Shown here: positions 53,123-62,517 of the stretch, piece by piece | Numbering within the stretch: the stretch's first letter is position 1 | How the letters are laid out: the number at the start of each line of letters is the position of its first letter | Source: Pantoea sp. GD03673 | GTDB taxonomy: Bacteria; Pseudomonadota; Gammaproteobacteria; Enterobacterales; Enterobacteriaceae | DNA: 64,000 bases | Assembly (NCBI RefSeq): GCF_029844725.1 | Contig: NZ_JAOCKJ010000011.1 | Coordinates: forward strand, 1-64,000 | Reading direction: 5' to 3' | Position numbers and translations under genes: made by a program | The notes under the pieces: generated by a model | Told to the model about the DNA's origin: nothing | The model's input: only the letters and a program-made list of their open reading frames with translations | Database searches by the model: none

Positions 53123-54352
53123 ATGACGATAAATAAACAAAAAATCCTGCTGCTGGATAACGGCAGAGAGTGGGGCGGCGGCACCAACAGTATGCTGGAA
53201 CTGCTGAAACGTATCGATCGTCAAAAATTTGATATCACCTGCTGCTTCTACCACAACTACAGCCGTGGTAACGACGAAACCATTGAGGCCACGCTGAATG
53301 CGCTGGCTATTCCGGTCTTTTTTATCCCGCAGATTAAACAGCCACGCTGGGCAAAATTCGTTAAAGAAGCCGTGCGGGCGCTGCTTTTTTTCAATAAAAA
53401 GCTCAAGAAGCGTGCCATTGATGAGATTGATACGCACTGGCGCATTATCCCCAACGCCAGCAAAATCAATTCACTGCTGCAGCTGGGTAAATTCGACACG
53501 CTATACATGAATAACCAGCCCAGCACCAATGTGGAAGGTTATCTGGCTGCGCGCAACCTTGATGTTGCGGTGGTTCAGCACTGCCGTATCGATCCGGTTC
53601 TGGAGCCGCGGCTGGTCAGCATGGTAAATCAGGATTGCCAGGCCGTGATTGCCGTGTCGCAGGGCGTGAATAACACCCTGCGTCAGCATGGCATAGATGC
53701 AGAACGCTGTTTTACCGTCAGTAACGCTATCGACATTCATCAGCCTCTGCCCGACCGCCTTGAAGTCCGCCAGCGCTTTAAACTCTCTCCTTTGACCTTT
53801 GTGTTTGGCACTATCGGATCGCTGATATTGCGCAAATCTAACCACCATATCCTGCAGGCGCTGGGCCGTTTTAAACGCGCTAATCCCGATGCAGACTGGA
53901 GGATGGTCATTGTCGGCGCGGGTCCGGAACTTCAGCATCTGCTTCAGCTCGCCAGCGCTGAGAATATCCAGCATCACGTGATCTTTACGGGCTTTCAGAA
54001 CAATGCGCTCGATTACCTCACCGCTTTCGATGCGTTTATTCTGGCCTCACGCAGTGAAGGTTTACCCCGGGTTGTGCTGGAGGCGATGCTGGTGAACACC
54101 GCCGTAGTCGGCTCCCGCGTGGTCGGCACGACCGAGTTGATCAGTCATGACGAAACCGGGCTGCTGTTTGATTATGGCAACGTGGTACAACTGACCCAGC
54201 AGCTAACGTCGCTGTGGCAGGATACGGATTTGCGCCAGCGTCTGACCAATGCGGCAGCGAAACGCGTACGGGAACAGTACGCCATTGAAACCTATATCAG
54301 CGGCGTTGAGAATATTTTGCAGAGCGTCGTCAAAAAGAAACCTCATGCTTAA
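53123..54352 (+). CDS. GT4-family glycosyltransferase (probable LPS/saccharide)
   Basis: About 409 residues with a two-domain GT-B layout. The C-terminal domain has the GT4 features GTIGSLILRKSNHHILQAL, MVIVGAGPELQHLLQLA and the ExxxxE-type FILASRSEGLPRVVLEAML. The N-terminal domain begins with KILLLDNGREWGGGTNSMLELL. No signal peptide. It occupies the position held by waaH in E. coli (between yibQ and tdh-kbl), so a core-oligosaccharide or surface-glycan role is likely. The donor and acceptor are not readable. A possible -10 TATAAT is at 53074-53079. The start codon choice (ATG 53123) lacks a strong ribosome site. Confidence 0.8.
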   Translation: MTINKQKILLLDNGREWGGGTNSMLELLKRIDRQKFDITCCFYHNYSRGNDETIEATLNALAIPVFFIPQIKQPRWAKFVKEAVRALLFFNKKLKKRAIDEIDTHWRIIPNASKINSLLQLGKFDTLYMNNQPSTNVEGYLAARNLDVAVVQHCRIDPVLEPRLVSMVNQDCQAVIAVSQGVNNTLRQHGIDAERCFTVSNAIDIHQPLPDRLEVRQRFKLSPLTFVFGTIGSLILRKSNHHILQALGRFKRANPDADWRMVIVGAGPELQHLLQLASAENIQHHVIFTGFQNNALDYLTAFDAFILASRSEGLPRVVLEAMLVNTAVVGSRVVGTTELISHDETGLLFDYGNVVQLTQQLTSLWQDTDLRQRLTNAAAKRVREQYAIETYISGVENILQSVVKKKPHA

Positions 54353-54493
54353 TTTTGTCCCCCGCTGCCGCCACATCAGGCCGCGTCATAACGCTCTTAT
54401 TTGCTAAGAGCCTGGGCGCAGTGCCGGTCACCGCAGGCGTCATTCCGGCAACATTGAAGACGCTACAATCCGCACAGCATCCGGCCTTATCAG
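54353..54493. other. GT4-tdh intergenic region, left part
   Basis: No supported gene. It contains a CTCTTA/TAAGAG hairpin near 54391-54407 and a TTGAAGAC...CTACAAT stretch near 54451-54470 that could be part of a promoter. Nothing else is recognised. Confidence 0.3.
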
Positions 54494-54667
54494 GTGGACC
54501 ACGTTAAGAGCGCTTACCTGGCGGCCACACGCGAAGTCTGGCAGCGCATTTCGCTGCTGTGGCTCACGCTGTTTAATGATATCTGGAAGGTAATAAACGG
54601 CAGCCGCCTGCCGATCAATCCGCTGTCTGCGTGGCAAAAATATCTGGCCGCCCCGGCGGCCGTTGTG
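54494..54667 (+). CDS. Short hypothetical ORF or remnant downstream of GT4 gene
   Basis: A GTG-started frame (runs to 54706, last 39 bp antisense to tdh) encodes a Trp-rich, amphipathic peptide: SAYLAATREVWQRISLLWLT, then LFNDIWKVINGSRLPINPLS. It has no recognised homologue and no good ribosome site. The frame is the same as the GT4 gene, past one stop. It may be a gene remnant or chance; I mark it because the composition looks protein-like. Confidence 0.2.
54646..54661 (-). terminator. Probable terminator of kbl-tdh
   Basis: GGCCGCC/GGCGGCC with a 2-nt loop, followed on the minus strand by AGATATTTTTG. It lies 6 bp after the tdh stop codon. Confidence 0.75.
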
Positions 54668-55696
54668 TTAATCCCAGCTCAGTATCACTTTTCCCGAGCG
54701 CCCTGATCGCATCTCATCAAATCCCTGCTGGAAATCGTCAATGCTAAAGCGATGGGTAATCACCGGCGTTAAATCGAGACCGGACTGAATCAGCGCTGCC
54801 ATTTTGTACCAGGTTTCGAACATTTCGCGGCCATAAATCCCCTTGATAAACAGCCCCTTGAAGATCACCTGATTCCAGTCGATCGCCATTTCACCCGGCG
54901 GGATGCCCAGCAGCGCAATCCGTCCACCGTGATTCATCACCTCCAGCAGCGAACGAAAAGCCGGGGGCGCGCCGGACATCTCCAGCCCGACATCAAACCC
55001 TTCCGTCATGCCCAGCGAATGCATCACTTCGCGCAGATCTTCATTCGCTACGTTGACCGCACGCGTTACGCCCATTTTCCGCGCCAGTGCCAGCCGGTAT
55101 TCATTGATGTCCGTAATTACCACGTTGCGCGCGCCGACGTGGCGACAGACCGCAGCGGCCATAATGCCAATAGGACCCGCGCCGGAGATCAGCACATCCT
55201 CACCGACCAGGTCGAATGAGAGCGCGGTATGCACAGCGTTGCCGAACGGATCAAAGATTGCCGCCAGCTCATCGGAAATGTTGTCGGGAATTTTGAACGC
55301 ATTGAAGGCGGGGATGACCAGATACTCCGCGAAGCAGCCCTGCCGGTTGACGCCTACGCCCTTTGTGTTACGGCATAAATGGGTGCGACCGGCACGGCAG
55401 TTGCGGCAATGTCCGCAGGTGATATGCCCTTCGCCCGACACCCGATCCCCAATCTTAAAGCCTTTTACTTCCTGTCCCATCGCCACCACTTCCCCCACGT
55501 ACTCGTGACCGACGATCATCGGTACCGGAATGGTTTTGCGCGACCAGTCATCCCAGTTGAAGATGTGGACATCGGTGCCGCAGATGGCGGTTTTACGAAT
55601 CTTAATCAGCAAATCGTTGTGGCCAGGCTCTGGAACCGGCGCATCCTTCACCATCCAGATGCCCGCTTCTCTCTTCAGTTTAGCGAGTGCTTTCAT
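54668..55696 (-). CDS. tdh: L-threonine 3-dehydrogenase Tdh
   Basis: Zinc alcohol-dehydrogenase-family enzyme oxidising threonine to 2-amino-3-ketobutyrate. About 342 residues (E. coli 341). Catalytic zinc ligands are visible in ICGTDVH and GHEYVGEV, and the structural zinc cysteines in [18 protein letters not shown]-binding motif [15 protein letters not shown] at 55696 has GAGGAG upstream that overlaps the kbl stop region. Operon with kbl converts threonine to glycine and acetyl-CoA. Confidence 0.97.
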   Translation of the reverse strand: MKALAKLKREAGIWMVKDAPVPEPGHNDLLIKIRKTAICGTDVHIFNWDDWSRKTIPVPMIVGHEYVGEVVAMGQEVKGFKIGDRVSGEGHITCGHCRNCRAGRTHLCRNTKGVGVNRQGCFAEYLVIPAFNAFKIPDNISDELAAIFDPFGNAVHTALSFDLVGEDVLISGAGPIGIMAAAVCRHVGARNVVITDINEYRLALARKMGVTRAVNVANEDLREVMHSLGMTEGFDVGLEMSGAPPAFRSLLEVMNHGGRIALLGIPPGEMAIDWNQVIFKGLFIKGIYGREMFETWYKMAALIQSGLDLTPVITHRFSIDDFQQGFDEMRSGRSGKVILSWD

Positions 55697-55706
55697 GACG
55701 GACTCC

Positions 55707-56903
55707 TCAGGCGATGACGCCCAGTTGTTTGCCAATGCGGGTAAAGGCCGCTACCGCACGTTCCAGCTGTTCCTGGGTGTGCGCCGCAGAGAGTTGGGTG
55801 CGGATGCGTGCCTGACCTTTTGGCACCACCGGATAGAAGAAGCCGGTCACATAGATGCCTTCCTGTTGCAGCAGCCGGGCAAACTCCTGAGCGATGCGGG
55901 CTTCACCCAGCATCACCGGGATAATGGCGTGATCGGCACCGGCCAGGGTAAAGCCCGCCGCCGTCATCTGCTCCCGGAAGTAACGGGCGTTATCCCGAAG
56001 ACGCTGACGCAGTCCGTCACCTTCACTGAGCAGATCCAGCACCCGCAGCGAGGCGGCAACAATGGCCGGGGCCAGCGAGTTGGAGAAGAGATAGGGACGG
56101 GAACGCTGACGCAGCCACTCCACCACTTCCGCTTTTGCTGCGGTGTAGCCGCCGGATGCGCCACCCAGCGCTTTACCCAGCGTGCCGGTAATGATGTCGA
56201 CCCGGCCCATAACGTCACAATATTCATGGGTGCCGCGCCCGGCATTGCCGACAAAGCCCACCGCATGGGAATCATCCACCATAACCAGCGCGGAGAACTC
56301 ATCGGCCAGATCGCAGATGGCAGGCAGATTCGCAATCACCCCATCCATTGAGAAAACGCCATCAGTGGCGATCAGAATATGACGGGCACCTTTATCGCGC
56401 GCTTCCTGTAAACAGGCGCGCAGTTGCGCCATGTCGTTATTGGCGTAGCGATAACGCTGCGCTTTACAGAGCCGGACGCCATCGATGATGGAGGCGTGGT
56501 TCAGCGCATCCGAAATAACGGCATCCTGCGCATCGAGCAAGGTTTCAAACAGACCGCCGTTGGCGTCGAAACAGGAGGAGTAGAGGATGGCATCCTCCAT
56601 GCCGAGAAACGCTGCCAGCCGCTTTTCCAGCTGCTTGTGGTTGTCCTGCGTGCCGCAGATAAAGCGTACCGATGCCATGCCGAAGCCATGTGAATCCATC
56701 CCCTCTTTCGCCGCCTGAATCAGCGCCGGATGGTTCGCTAAACCTAAGTAGTTATTGGCGCAGAAGTTAATCACGGCTGAATTGCTGCCAACCGCGATCG
56801 CCGTCTGCTGGGCAGAGGTAATGATCCGCTCCTGTTTAAACAATCCTTCCTGACGTGCATCATCAAGTTGCTGACGAAGTTGCTGATAAAATTGCGCAGG
56901 CAT
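55707..56903 (-). CDS. kbl: 2-amino-3-ketobutyrate CoA ligase Kbl
   Basis: PLP enzyme that cleaves 2-amino-3-ketobutyrate with CoA to glycine and acetyl-CoA. The 398 residues equal E. coli. The PLP lysine is in [14 protein letters not shown], with [13 protein letters not shown] and [14 protein letters not shown]. Two adjacent ATGs (56906 and 56903) follow GGAGAG; 56903 gives the family length. Operon with tdh and divergent from hldD. Confidence 0.97.
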   Translation of the reverse strand: MPAQFYQQLRQQLDDARQEGLFKQERIITSAQQTAIAVGSNSAVINFCANNYLGLANHPALIQAAKEGMDSHGFGMASVRFICGTQDNHKQLEKRLAAFLGMEDAILYSSCFDANGGLFETLLDAQDAVISDALNHASIIDGVRLCKAQRYRYANNDMAQLRACLQEARDKGARHILIATDGVFSMDGVIANLPAICDLADEFSALVMVDDSHAVGFVGNAGRGTHEYCDVMGRVDIITGTLGKALGGASGGYTAAKAEVVEWLRQRSRPYLFSNSLAPAIVAASLRVLDLLSEGDGLRQRLRDNARYFREQMTAAGFTLAGADHAIIPVMLGEARIAQEFARLLQQEGIYVTGFFYPVVPKGQARIRTQLSAAHTQEQLERAVAAFTRIGKQLGVIA

Positions 56904-57133
56904 CATTGCTCTCCTCAGATGGCAAAAATCTGGCATATCTTACTGAACAGGCCGCTTCTTCACGATAAATCGCCCAACAGAATGTTATTTTTGCAGCATA
57001 GTTCACGCCACGAAGATGTAAGCACAACGCGTTACAGAGTCATCTGGCTGTCTGCACCCTGCTGAAATGTTATGATGTGAGGTATTCGTGTGTGAAACCT
57101 CCTGTTTCACCCCACAACGTTGAAGGTAACAAC

Positions 57134-58066
57134 ATGATTATCGTAACTGGCGGCGCAGGAATGATTGGCAGCAACATCGTCAAAGCGCTGAACGATCGCG
57201 GTCACACCGACATTCTGGTGGTGGATAATCTGAAGGATGGCACCAAGTTTGCCAATTTAGTCGACCTGGATATCGTCGATTACATGGACAAAGAAGAGTT
57301 CCTGATGAGCGTGATCGCGGGCGATGATTTAGGCCCGATCGAAGCGGTCTTCCATCAGGGCGCCTGCTCTTCCACCACCGAGTGGGATGGCAAGTACATG
57401 ATGGAAAACAACTATCAGTACTCCAAAGAGCTGCTGCATTTCTGTCTTGAGCGTGAGATCCCGTTCCTCTACGCCTCTTCCGCAGCCACCTACGGCGGAC
57501 GCAACGAGAATTTTATTGAAGAGCGCCAGTATGAGCAGCCACTGAATGTCTATGGCTACTCCAAGATGCTGTTTGACCACTACGTCCGTCAGATGCTGCC
57601 GGAAGCGAACTCGCCCGTGTGCGGCTTCCGTTATTTCAATGTCTATGGACCGCGTGAAGGCCACAAAGGCAGCATGGCAAGCGTTGCCTTCCACCTGAAC
57701 ACGCAGATCAGCAATGATGAAAATCCAAAACTGTTTGAAGGCAGCGATGGCTTTAAACGCGACTTTATCCACGTGGATGATGTGGCAGAAGTGAACCTGT
57801 GGTGCTGGGAAAATGGCGTCTCGGGAATTTACAACTGTGGTACAGGCCGCGCCGAATCTTTCCAGGAAGTGGCTGATGCGGTGCTGAAGTTCCACCAGAA
57901 AGGTCAGATCGAGTACATCCCGTTCCCGGAAAAACTTAAAGGACGCTATCAGGCCTATACCCAGGCCGATCTCACTAAATTGCGTGCTGCCGGTTACGAC
58001 AAGCCATTTAAAACGGTGGCGCAGGGCGTCGCTGAATATATGGTCTGGCTGAACCGTAACGCATAA
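57134..58066 (+). CDS. hldD: ADP-L-glycero-D-manno-heptose 6-epimerase HldD
   Basis: Last step of the heptose precursor pathway for LPS inner core. The 310 residues equal E. coli (also known as rfaD/waaD/htrM). NADP motif GGAGMIGSN and the active-site YGYSK (Tyr-x-x-x-Lys) are seen, with SSAATYGG and the terminal [15 protein letters not shown] precedes the ATG at 57134; 19 open codons upstream are not used. First gene of the hldD-waaF-waaC cluster. Confidence 0.98.
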   Translation: MIIVTGGAGMIGSNIVKALNDRGHTDILVVDNLKDGTKFANLVDLDIVDYMDKEEFLMSVIAGDDLGPIEAVFHQGACSSTTEWDGKYMMENNYQYSKELLHFCLEREIPFLYASSAATYGGRNENFIEERQYEQPLNVYGYSKMLFDHYVRQMLPEANSPVCGFRYFNVYGPREGHKGSMASVAFHLNTQISNDENPKLFEGSDGFKRDFIHVDDVAEVNLWCWENGVSGIYNCGTGRAESFQEVADAVLKFHQKGQIEYIPFPEKLKGRYQAYTQADLTKLRAAGYDKPFKTVAQGVAEYMVWLNRNA

Positions 58067-58083
58067 AGGAAGCTGCTCCGGCG

Positions 58084-59139
58084 ATGAAAATTCTGGTAAT
58101 CGGCCCGTCGTGGGTCGGCGATATGATGATGTCGCAAAGTCTCTATCGCACACTCAAGGCCGAACATCCGGATGCAGTGATTGATGTGATGGCACCAGCG
58201 TGGTGTCGTCCGTTGCTGTCACGCATGCCGGAGGTGAATCAGGCGCTGGCGATGCCGCTCGGACATGGCGCACTGGAAATCGGTGAGCGTCGCCGGTTGG
58301 GCAAAATGCTGCGCGCCAGTCATTACGACCGTGCCTATGTGCTGCCTAACTCCTTTAAGTCGGCACTGGTCCCCTTCTTCGCCGGAATAAAACGCCGCGT
58401 CGGCTGGCGCGGTGAAATGCGCTATGGCCTGCTGAATGACTTGCGGGTGCTGGATAAAGCAGCCTTTCCGCTGATGGTTGAGCGCTACGTTGCGCTGGGC
58501 TATGACACGCCAGTTGCCTCGGCGGCACAGTTACCCCAGCCGCTGTTGTGGCCAAAACTGCAGGTTGATGAGCAGGAAAAAATTGAAACGGCAGCACAGT
58601 TCCAGCTCGCGGCGACCCGTCCGATCATCGGTTTTTGTCCGGGCGCTGAATTTGGCCCGGCCAAACGCTGGCCGCATTATCATTACGCCACGCTGGCCCG
58701 CCAGTTGATTGCTGACGGCTTCCAGATCGTGCTGTTTGGCTCCGCCAAAGATCGCCCCACCGGCGAAGAGATTATCGCTGCCCTGCCAGAAGAAGCACGC
58801 GGCCACTGTCGTAATCTGGCCGGTGAAACCCAGCTGGAACAGGCCGTGATTCTGCTGGCGCAATGCCGCGCCGTGGTCAGCAACGACTCCGGGCTGATGC
58901 ATATCGCTGCGGCGCTGGACCGTCCGCTGGTGGCGCTCTATGGGCCGAGCAGCCCTGACTTTACACCTCCCCTCGCAAAACAGGCGCGTATCATTCGCCT
59001 GATTACCGGCTATCACAAAGTGCGCAAGGGCGATGCCGATCAGGGCTATCACCAGAGCCTGATCGATATCCAGCCTGAACGCGTTTATCAGACGCTGAGC
59101 GAACTGCTTGCGCCACAGGAGGTGTCATGCACGTCCTGA
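58084..59139 (+). CDS. waaF: ADP-heptose-LPS heptosyltransferase II WaaF
   Basis: Adds the second heptose to the LPS inner core. GT9 family, 351 residues, with the N-terminal KILVIGPSWVGDMMMSQSLY motif, CPGAEFGPAKRWP and the C-terminal SNDSGLMHIAAALDRPLVALYGPSSPDFTPP. It starts 17 bp after hldD, and its last 13 bp overlap waaC, so the three genes form a tight operon. Confidence 0.97.
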   Translation: MKILVIGPSWVGDMMMSQSLYRTLKAEHPDAVIDVMAPAWCRPLLSRMPEVNQALAMPLGHGALEIGERRRLGKMLRASHYDRAYVLPNSFKSALVPFFAGIKRRVGWRGEMRYGLLNDLRVLDKAAFPLMVERYVALGYDTPVASAAQLPQPLLWPKLQVDEQEKIETAAQFQLAATRPIIGFCPGAEFGPAKRWPHYHYATLARQLIADGFQIVLFGSAKDRPTGEEIIAALPEEARGHCRNLAGETQLEQAVILLAQCRAVVSNDSGLMHIAAALDRPLVALYGPSSPDFTPPLAKQARIIRLITGYHKVRKGDADQGYHQSLIDIQPERVYQTLSELLAPQEVSCTS

Positions 59140-60104
59140 TTGTTAAAACCTCTTCCATGGGCGATGTGCTGCATTCACTGCCGGCACTGACTGATGCAAT
59201 GCATGCCATCCCCGGTATCCGTTTCGACTGGGTAGTGGAAGAAAATTTTGCGCAGATCCCTGGCTGGCATCCTGCGGTAGACAAGGTATTGCCCGTCGCA
59301 ATCCGCCGCTGGCGCAAACACTGGTTTGGCAGCCAGCAGCGTGAAGAGCGCGTGCTGTTTAAGCGCGCGTTACAGTCACGTGAGTACGATGTCGTGATTG
59401 ATGCGCAGGGGCTGATCAAAAGTGCCGCGCTGGTCACCCGCTTGTCGAAAGGCATAAAGCATGGACAGGACAGCCGCAGTGCGCGTGAGCCGTTTGCCAG
59501 CTGGTGGTATGACGTTCGCCATGAAGTCAGCAAACGACAACATGCGGTTGAGCGGACACGCGAACTGTTCGCCAAAAGCCTGGGCTATGAAAAACCGCAA
59601 CGTCAGGGTGACTACGCGATTGCCGGACACTTCCTGCATCATCTGCCCGCTGACGCACACCATTATCTGGTCTTTCTGCATGCCACGACGCGTGACAACA
59701 AGCACTGGCCGGAATCACACTGGCGTCAGCTGATTGAGCAGGTGCAGCCCAGCGGGCTGCGGGTGAAATTGCCCTGGGGTGCTGAACATGAGCATCAACG
59801 CGCCTTGCGCCTGGCTGAAGGTTTTGAACATGTCGAGGTGCTGCCTAAGCTGACGCTGGAAGCGATAGCCCGGCAACTGGCAGGCGCACGAGCGGTGGTC
59901 TCGGTAGATACCGGGTTAAGCCATCTGACGGCGGCACTGGATCGCCCCAACCTGACGCTGTATGGCCCGACAGATCCCGGCCTGATTGGCGGCTACGGAC
60001 AGAACCAACAGGCTCTGAGCGCCCCCAATCACAAACTGGCGGAGCTGACTGCTGACACGGTGGCCGAAAAACTGCAGGCTGTTATTACGGAAAATACGCC
60101 ATGA
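59127..60104 (+). CDS. waaC: ADP-heptose-LPS heptosyltransferase I WaaC
   Basis: Adds the first heptose to Kdo of the inner core. GT9 family, 325 residues: VLIVKTSSMGDVLHSLPALTD at the N-terminus, then HATTRDNKHWPESHW and the C-terminal SVDTGLSHLTAALDRPNLTLYGPTDP. Overlaps waaF by 13 bp and the next gene by 4 bp. In E. coli the following gene is waaL; here it is a different glycosyltransferase. Confidence 0.97.
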   Translation: MHVLIVKTSSMGDVLHSLPALTDAMHAIPGIRFDWVVEENFAQIPGWHPAVDKVLPVAIRRWRKHWFGSQQREERVLFKRALQSREYDVVIDAQGLIKSAALVTRLSKGIKHGQDSRSAREPFASWWYDVRHEVSKRQHAVERTRELFAKSLGYEKPQRQGDYAIAGHFLHHLPADAHHYLVFLHATTRDNKHWPESHWRQLIEQVQPSGLRVKLPWGAEHEHQRALRLAEGFEHVEVLPKLTLEAIARQLAGARAVVSVDTGLSHLTAALDRPNLTLYGPTDPGLIGGYGQNQQALSAPNHKLAELTADTVAEKLQAVITENTP

Positions 60105-61177
60105 ACTATGTGCTGATCTATCTGCTGCTGGTGCCTTTACGGGCGATAATGCGGCTGTTTTACCGGCCCACCGGCCGCAGCTTAATCATTCAGACGGCGA
60201 AGATTGGTGATTTCATCAATATTACCCCGATGCTGCGCGCACTGGGTCAGTCTGAACTGCTGATCAGCAAGGCGGTGGAGCCGCTGGCGCGTCACGATGA
60301 CACCGTCAGCCGCTACTTCCTGATTGAAGAGGCAAAACGCAGCTTTTTTGCCAAGCTGAAGCTCGCGTTCACCCTGATGAACCGTTATGACAACGTCTAT
60401 CTGGTGCAGCCAAACAGCGTTAATCTCTTTTTTGCGGCGCTGTGCAATGCGCCGAACAAACAGTTTCTGCGCACCTATGTGCGTAAGTCCTACCATGCAA
60501 CCTTCTATCGCAGCGCCAGTGGCATTGTCGACCACACCAAAACGGATTTAACACTCGACAGCTACCTGAAGCTGATTAACCGCGACTACCGCTATACCGA
60601 TTTCCCTAAGCACGCCACTTCACCGCTTTGGCAGCCGCCTGCGCCGCCCGCCGCGCTGCTAAATCCGCGCAGCGGGATTAAAATAGGCATCAGTATTTCT
60701 GCCGGGAATCGGGCAAAAACCATTCCTGCCAGCATCTGGCAGCAGCTGATGGCGTCGCTGGCTGAGCTGCCCTGCACCTTTTATGTCTTTGGTCCCCCGG
60801 CCGAGCAGCCCTGGCTGGATGAATTACTGAGCCTGACCGGCCCCAAAGCAAATATCGTCAGTCTGATTGGTGAGCTAAAGCTGGAAGAGGTTCCGTGGGC
60901 CATTGCGCAGATGGATTTCTATATCTCTTCTGACTCTGGTAATGCCTATATTGCGGATGCCCAACAGATACCGGTGATCATGCTTTACGGGCCGTGTGAA
61001 ATCAGGGAGCAGCGCCCGGTCAATAACGTTTTGTTTATCGGCCCGGATAATATTGCTGCGTCGACATTCGTTTTTGCCACCCGTTTTAAGTTTGATCAGC
61101 CCGCTGAAAAATTATTCGGGCTGGATCAGGATAAACTGACTAGAATACAAACGTTTATTACTCATAATCTGGAATAG
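60101..61177 (+). CDS. GT9-family heptosyltransferase-like glycosyltransferase
   Basis: 358 residues coupled to waaC by an ATGA overlap. The N-terminus has a hydrophobic helix (YVLIYLLLVPLRAIMRLFY, about 3-21), followed by a GT9-type start (LIIQTAKIGDFINITPMLRA). The C-terminal donor-site block reads SSDSGNAYIADAQQIPVIML, then YGPCEIREQRP, in place of the SxDTGxxHxAAAL block of WaaC/WaaF. It is therefore a distant GT9 member. Its operon place suggests outer-core assembly; the sugar transferred is not readable. It has no close E. coli counterpart that I recognise. Confidence 0.8.
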   Translation: MNYVLIYLLLVPLRAIMRLFYRPTGRSLIIQTAKIGDFINITPMLRALGQSELLISKAVEPLARHDDTVSRYFLIEEAKRSFFAKLKLAFTLMNRYDNVYLVQPNSVNLFFAALCNAPNKQFLRTYVRKSYHATFYRSASGIVDHTKTDLTLDSYLKLINRDYRYTDFPKHATSPLWQPPAPPAALLNPRSGIKIGISISAGNRAKTIPASIWQQLMASLAELPCTFYVFGPPAEQPWLDELLSLTGPKANIVSLIGELKLEEVPWAIAQMDFYISSDSGNAYIADAQQIPVIMLYGPCEIREQRPVNNVLFIGPDNIAASTFVFATRFKFDQPAEKLFGLDQDKLTRIQTFITHNLE

Positions 61178-61186
61178 TGAAGCGTA

Positions 61187-62191
61187 ATGGCAATTACTCC
61201 TAATGCTGATGCCGTTCAGCAAAGTCTGCTGCTGGTTAACACGCTTGTTGAAACCGATGACAAGCCGGTTCACGTTGCGTTTGGCATTAATTACGCCTAC
61301 GCGCGTGGTCTGGGCATTACGCTGTTTTCACTTCTCCGCCATCATCCTGATACCGCTTTCCACGCCCATATTTTCTCAGACTCGCTGCGTGATGAGGATG
61401 TGGAAAAACTGCGCTCGCTGGCCACAGGCCACCGTCTGGCGATCACGCTGCATATTTTTAACAGTGCCTGGGTTGACCAGTTGCCTGCCGTTGGCCGCTA
61501 TCCTAAAAGCATCCACTACCGCTTCCTGATCCCTGAAACCGTGGCGAGCTACAGCGATCGGGTGATCTATATTGATGCTGACACGCTTGTGGTAGGCGAC
61601 TACTCGCCCCTGTTCACTCTGGATATCACGAATTACACGCTGGCGGCCTGTAACGACACACCGCGTGCGCGGCAGAACCAGTGCGCGAAACTGGAGCTGA
61701 AGCATCATCAATATTTCAACTCAGGCTTTATGCTGATCAATATTCCACGCTGGCTCGCCGGACAGACCACCGCACGTATTACCGACGTGCTGGTGACGCG
61801 GGGTGCAGAGTTTGGTTTTCCCGATCAGGATGCGCTGAATATCGTGCTGGAGGATGAGATCCTGATTCTGCCCGATCGCTATAATCAGATTTACGATATT
61901 ATCGCCAATAATGTCTGGGACCACTCTGCCGTGCCAGCGGATACCGTGATGATTCACTACACCGGTAAATGCAAACCCTGGCATGCCTGGGCTGGCAGCG
62001 ATCTTTCCCAGCTTTACTACAGCTATTACCAGCGCTCACCCTGGGCTTCACAACCGCTTGATACCCCGAGACATTATAAAGAGATGAAGCGCTTCGCCCG
62101 CATAAAGTGGCATCAGAAAAAGTATGCTGAAAGCATGAGCTGGATAATGCAGTACGTCAGGCTTAAGTTTTTTAATCAGCGTGATCGGTAA
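61187..62191 (+). CDS. GT8-family LPS core glycosyltransferase (WaaI/WaaO/WaaJ-like)
   Basis: 334 residues of GT8 type: VHVAFGINYAYARGLGITLFS at the start (shown in part), the DxD metal/donor motif in VIYIDADTLVVGD, FNSGFMLINI, the FPDQDALNIVL motif and IHYTGKCKPWHAW, followed by a basic C-terminal domain typical of the RfaJ-like C-terminal region. E. coli WaaO/I/J enzymes add glucose or galactose to the outer core. Substrate cannot be decided here. Lies 9 bp after the GT9 gene, last in the hldD operon, with a terminator 24 bp downstream. Confidence 0.88.
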   Translation: MAITPNADAVQQSLLLVNTLVETDDKPVHVAFGINYAYARGLGITLFSLLRHHPDTAFHAHIFSDSLRDEDVEKLRSLATGHRLAITLHIFNSAWVDQLPAVGRYPKSIHYRFLIPETVASYSDRVIYIDADTLVVGDYSPLFTLDITNYTLAACNDTPRARQNQCAKLELKHHQYFNSGFMLINIPRWLAGQTTARITDVLVTRGAEFGFPDQDALNIVLEDEILILPDRYNQIYDIIANNVWDHSAVPADTVMIHYTGKCKPWHAWAGSDLSQLYYSYYQRSPWASQPLDTPRHYKEMKRFARIKWHQKKYAESMSWIMQYVRLKFFNQRDR

Positions 62192-62214
62192 CGCTGTCAG
62201 GCTTTCAGATTGAT

Positions 62215-62243
62215 GCGGGCACCGTTATTTCAGTGCCCGCTTT
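62215..62243 (+). terminator. Terminator of the hldD-waaFC-GT9-GT8 operon
   Basis: GCGGGCAC/GTGCCCGC stem with a 10-nt loop, followed by TTTCC. The T run is short but position and orientation fit. Confidence 0.7.
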
Positions 62244-62259
62244 CCCCGTTAACTATCCT

Positions 62260-62391
62260 GCCTGCTTTTTAGCATCATTTTCATAAAAACCACGCTGACA
62301 GAAAGCAGGCACAATAATCTGTTTACCTGTACGCCTGCGTTGCGTAAAAAAAGCGCATATAACGCATTATGCGGGGTGGGCGTGGTTTTTA
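62260..62391. repeat. Nested and overlapping inverted repeats, GT8-waaH gap
   Basis: Three repeat pairs share one segment. A 12-bp pair, TAAAAACCACGC (62284-62295) and GCGTGGTTTTTA (62380-62391), is perfect. AAAGCAGGC (62302-62310) can pair either with GCCTGCTTT upstream (62260-62268, 9 bp) or with GCCTGC downstream (62333-62338, 6 bp). A CGCATTATGCG hairpin is at 62363-62373. The first and second pairings exclude each other, as in switching elements. Strand and function are unknown. No supported gene lies between 62192 and 62517. Confidence 0.75.
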
Positions 62392-62416
62392 GTAAAACAT
62401 GAAAGCTACACCGTCT

Positions 62417-62422
62417 TATAAT
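62417..62422 (+). promoter_or_regulatory. Possible -10 element of waaH
   Basis: TATAAT at 62417-62422, 96 bp upstream of the waaH start. No good -35 is seen at 16-18 bp, which would fit an activator-dependent promoter. E. coli waaH is PhoB-dependent, but I could not find a convincing Pho box here. Confidence 0.35.
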
Positions 62423-62517
62423 CATGAACTCCCTGATTCCATTCTGCTGATTCGGAAATGATTTATGACGAGGCAACGCCCTTTCGCAGTGAATTCAACG
62501 CTGGTGCAGATATTGTC

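Noticed and set aside
62249..62476. 75-residue minus-strand frame in the GT8-waaH gap
   Set aside because: No credible start site for the full frame. The hydrophobic end is mentioned only in the finding on the repeats.
62240..62517. Pho box upstream of waaH
   Set aside because: I looked for tandem CTGTCAT-like repeats on the plus strand and found none at the required spacing.
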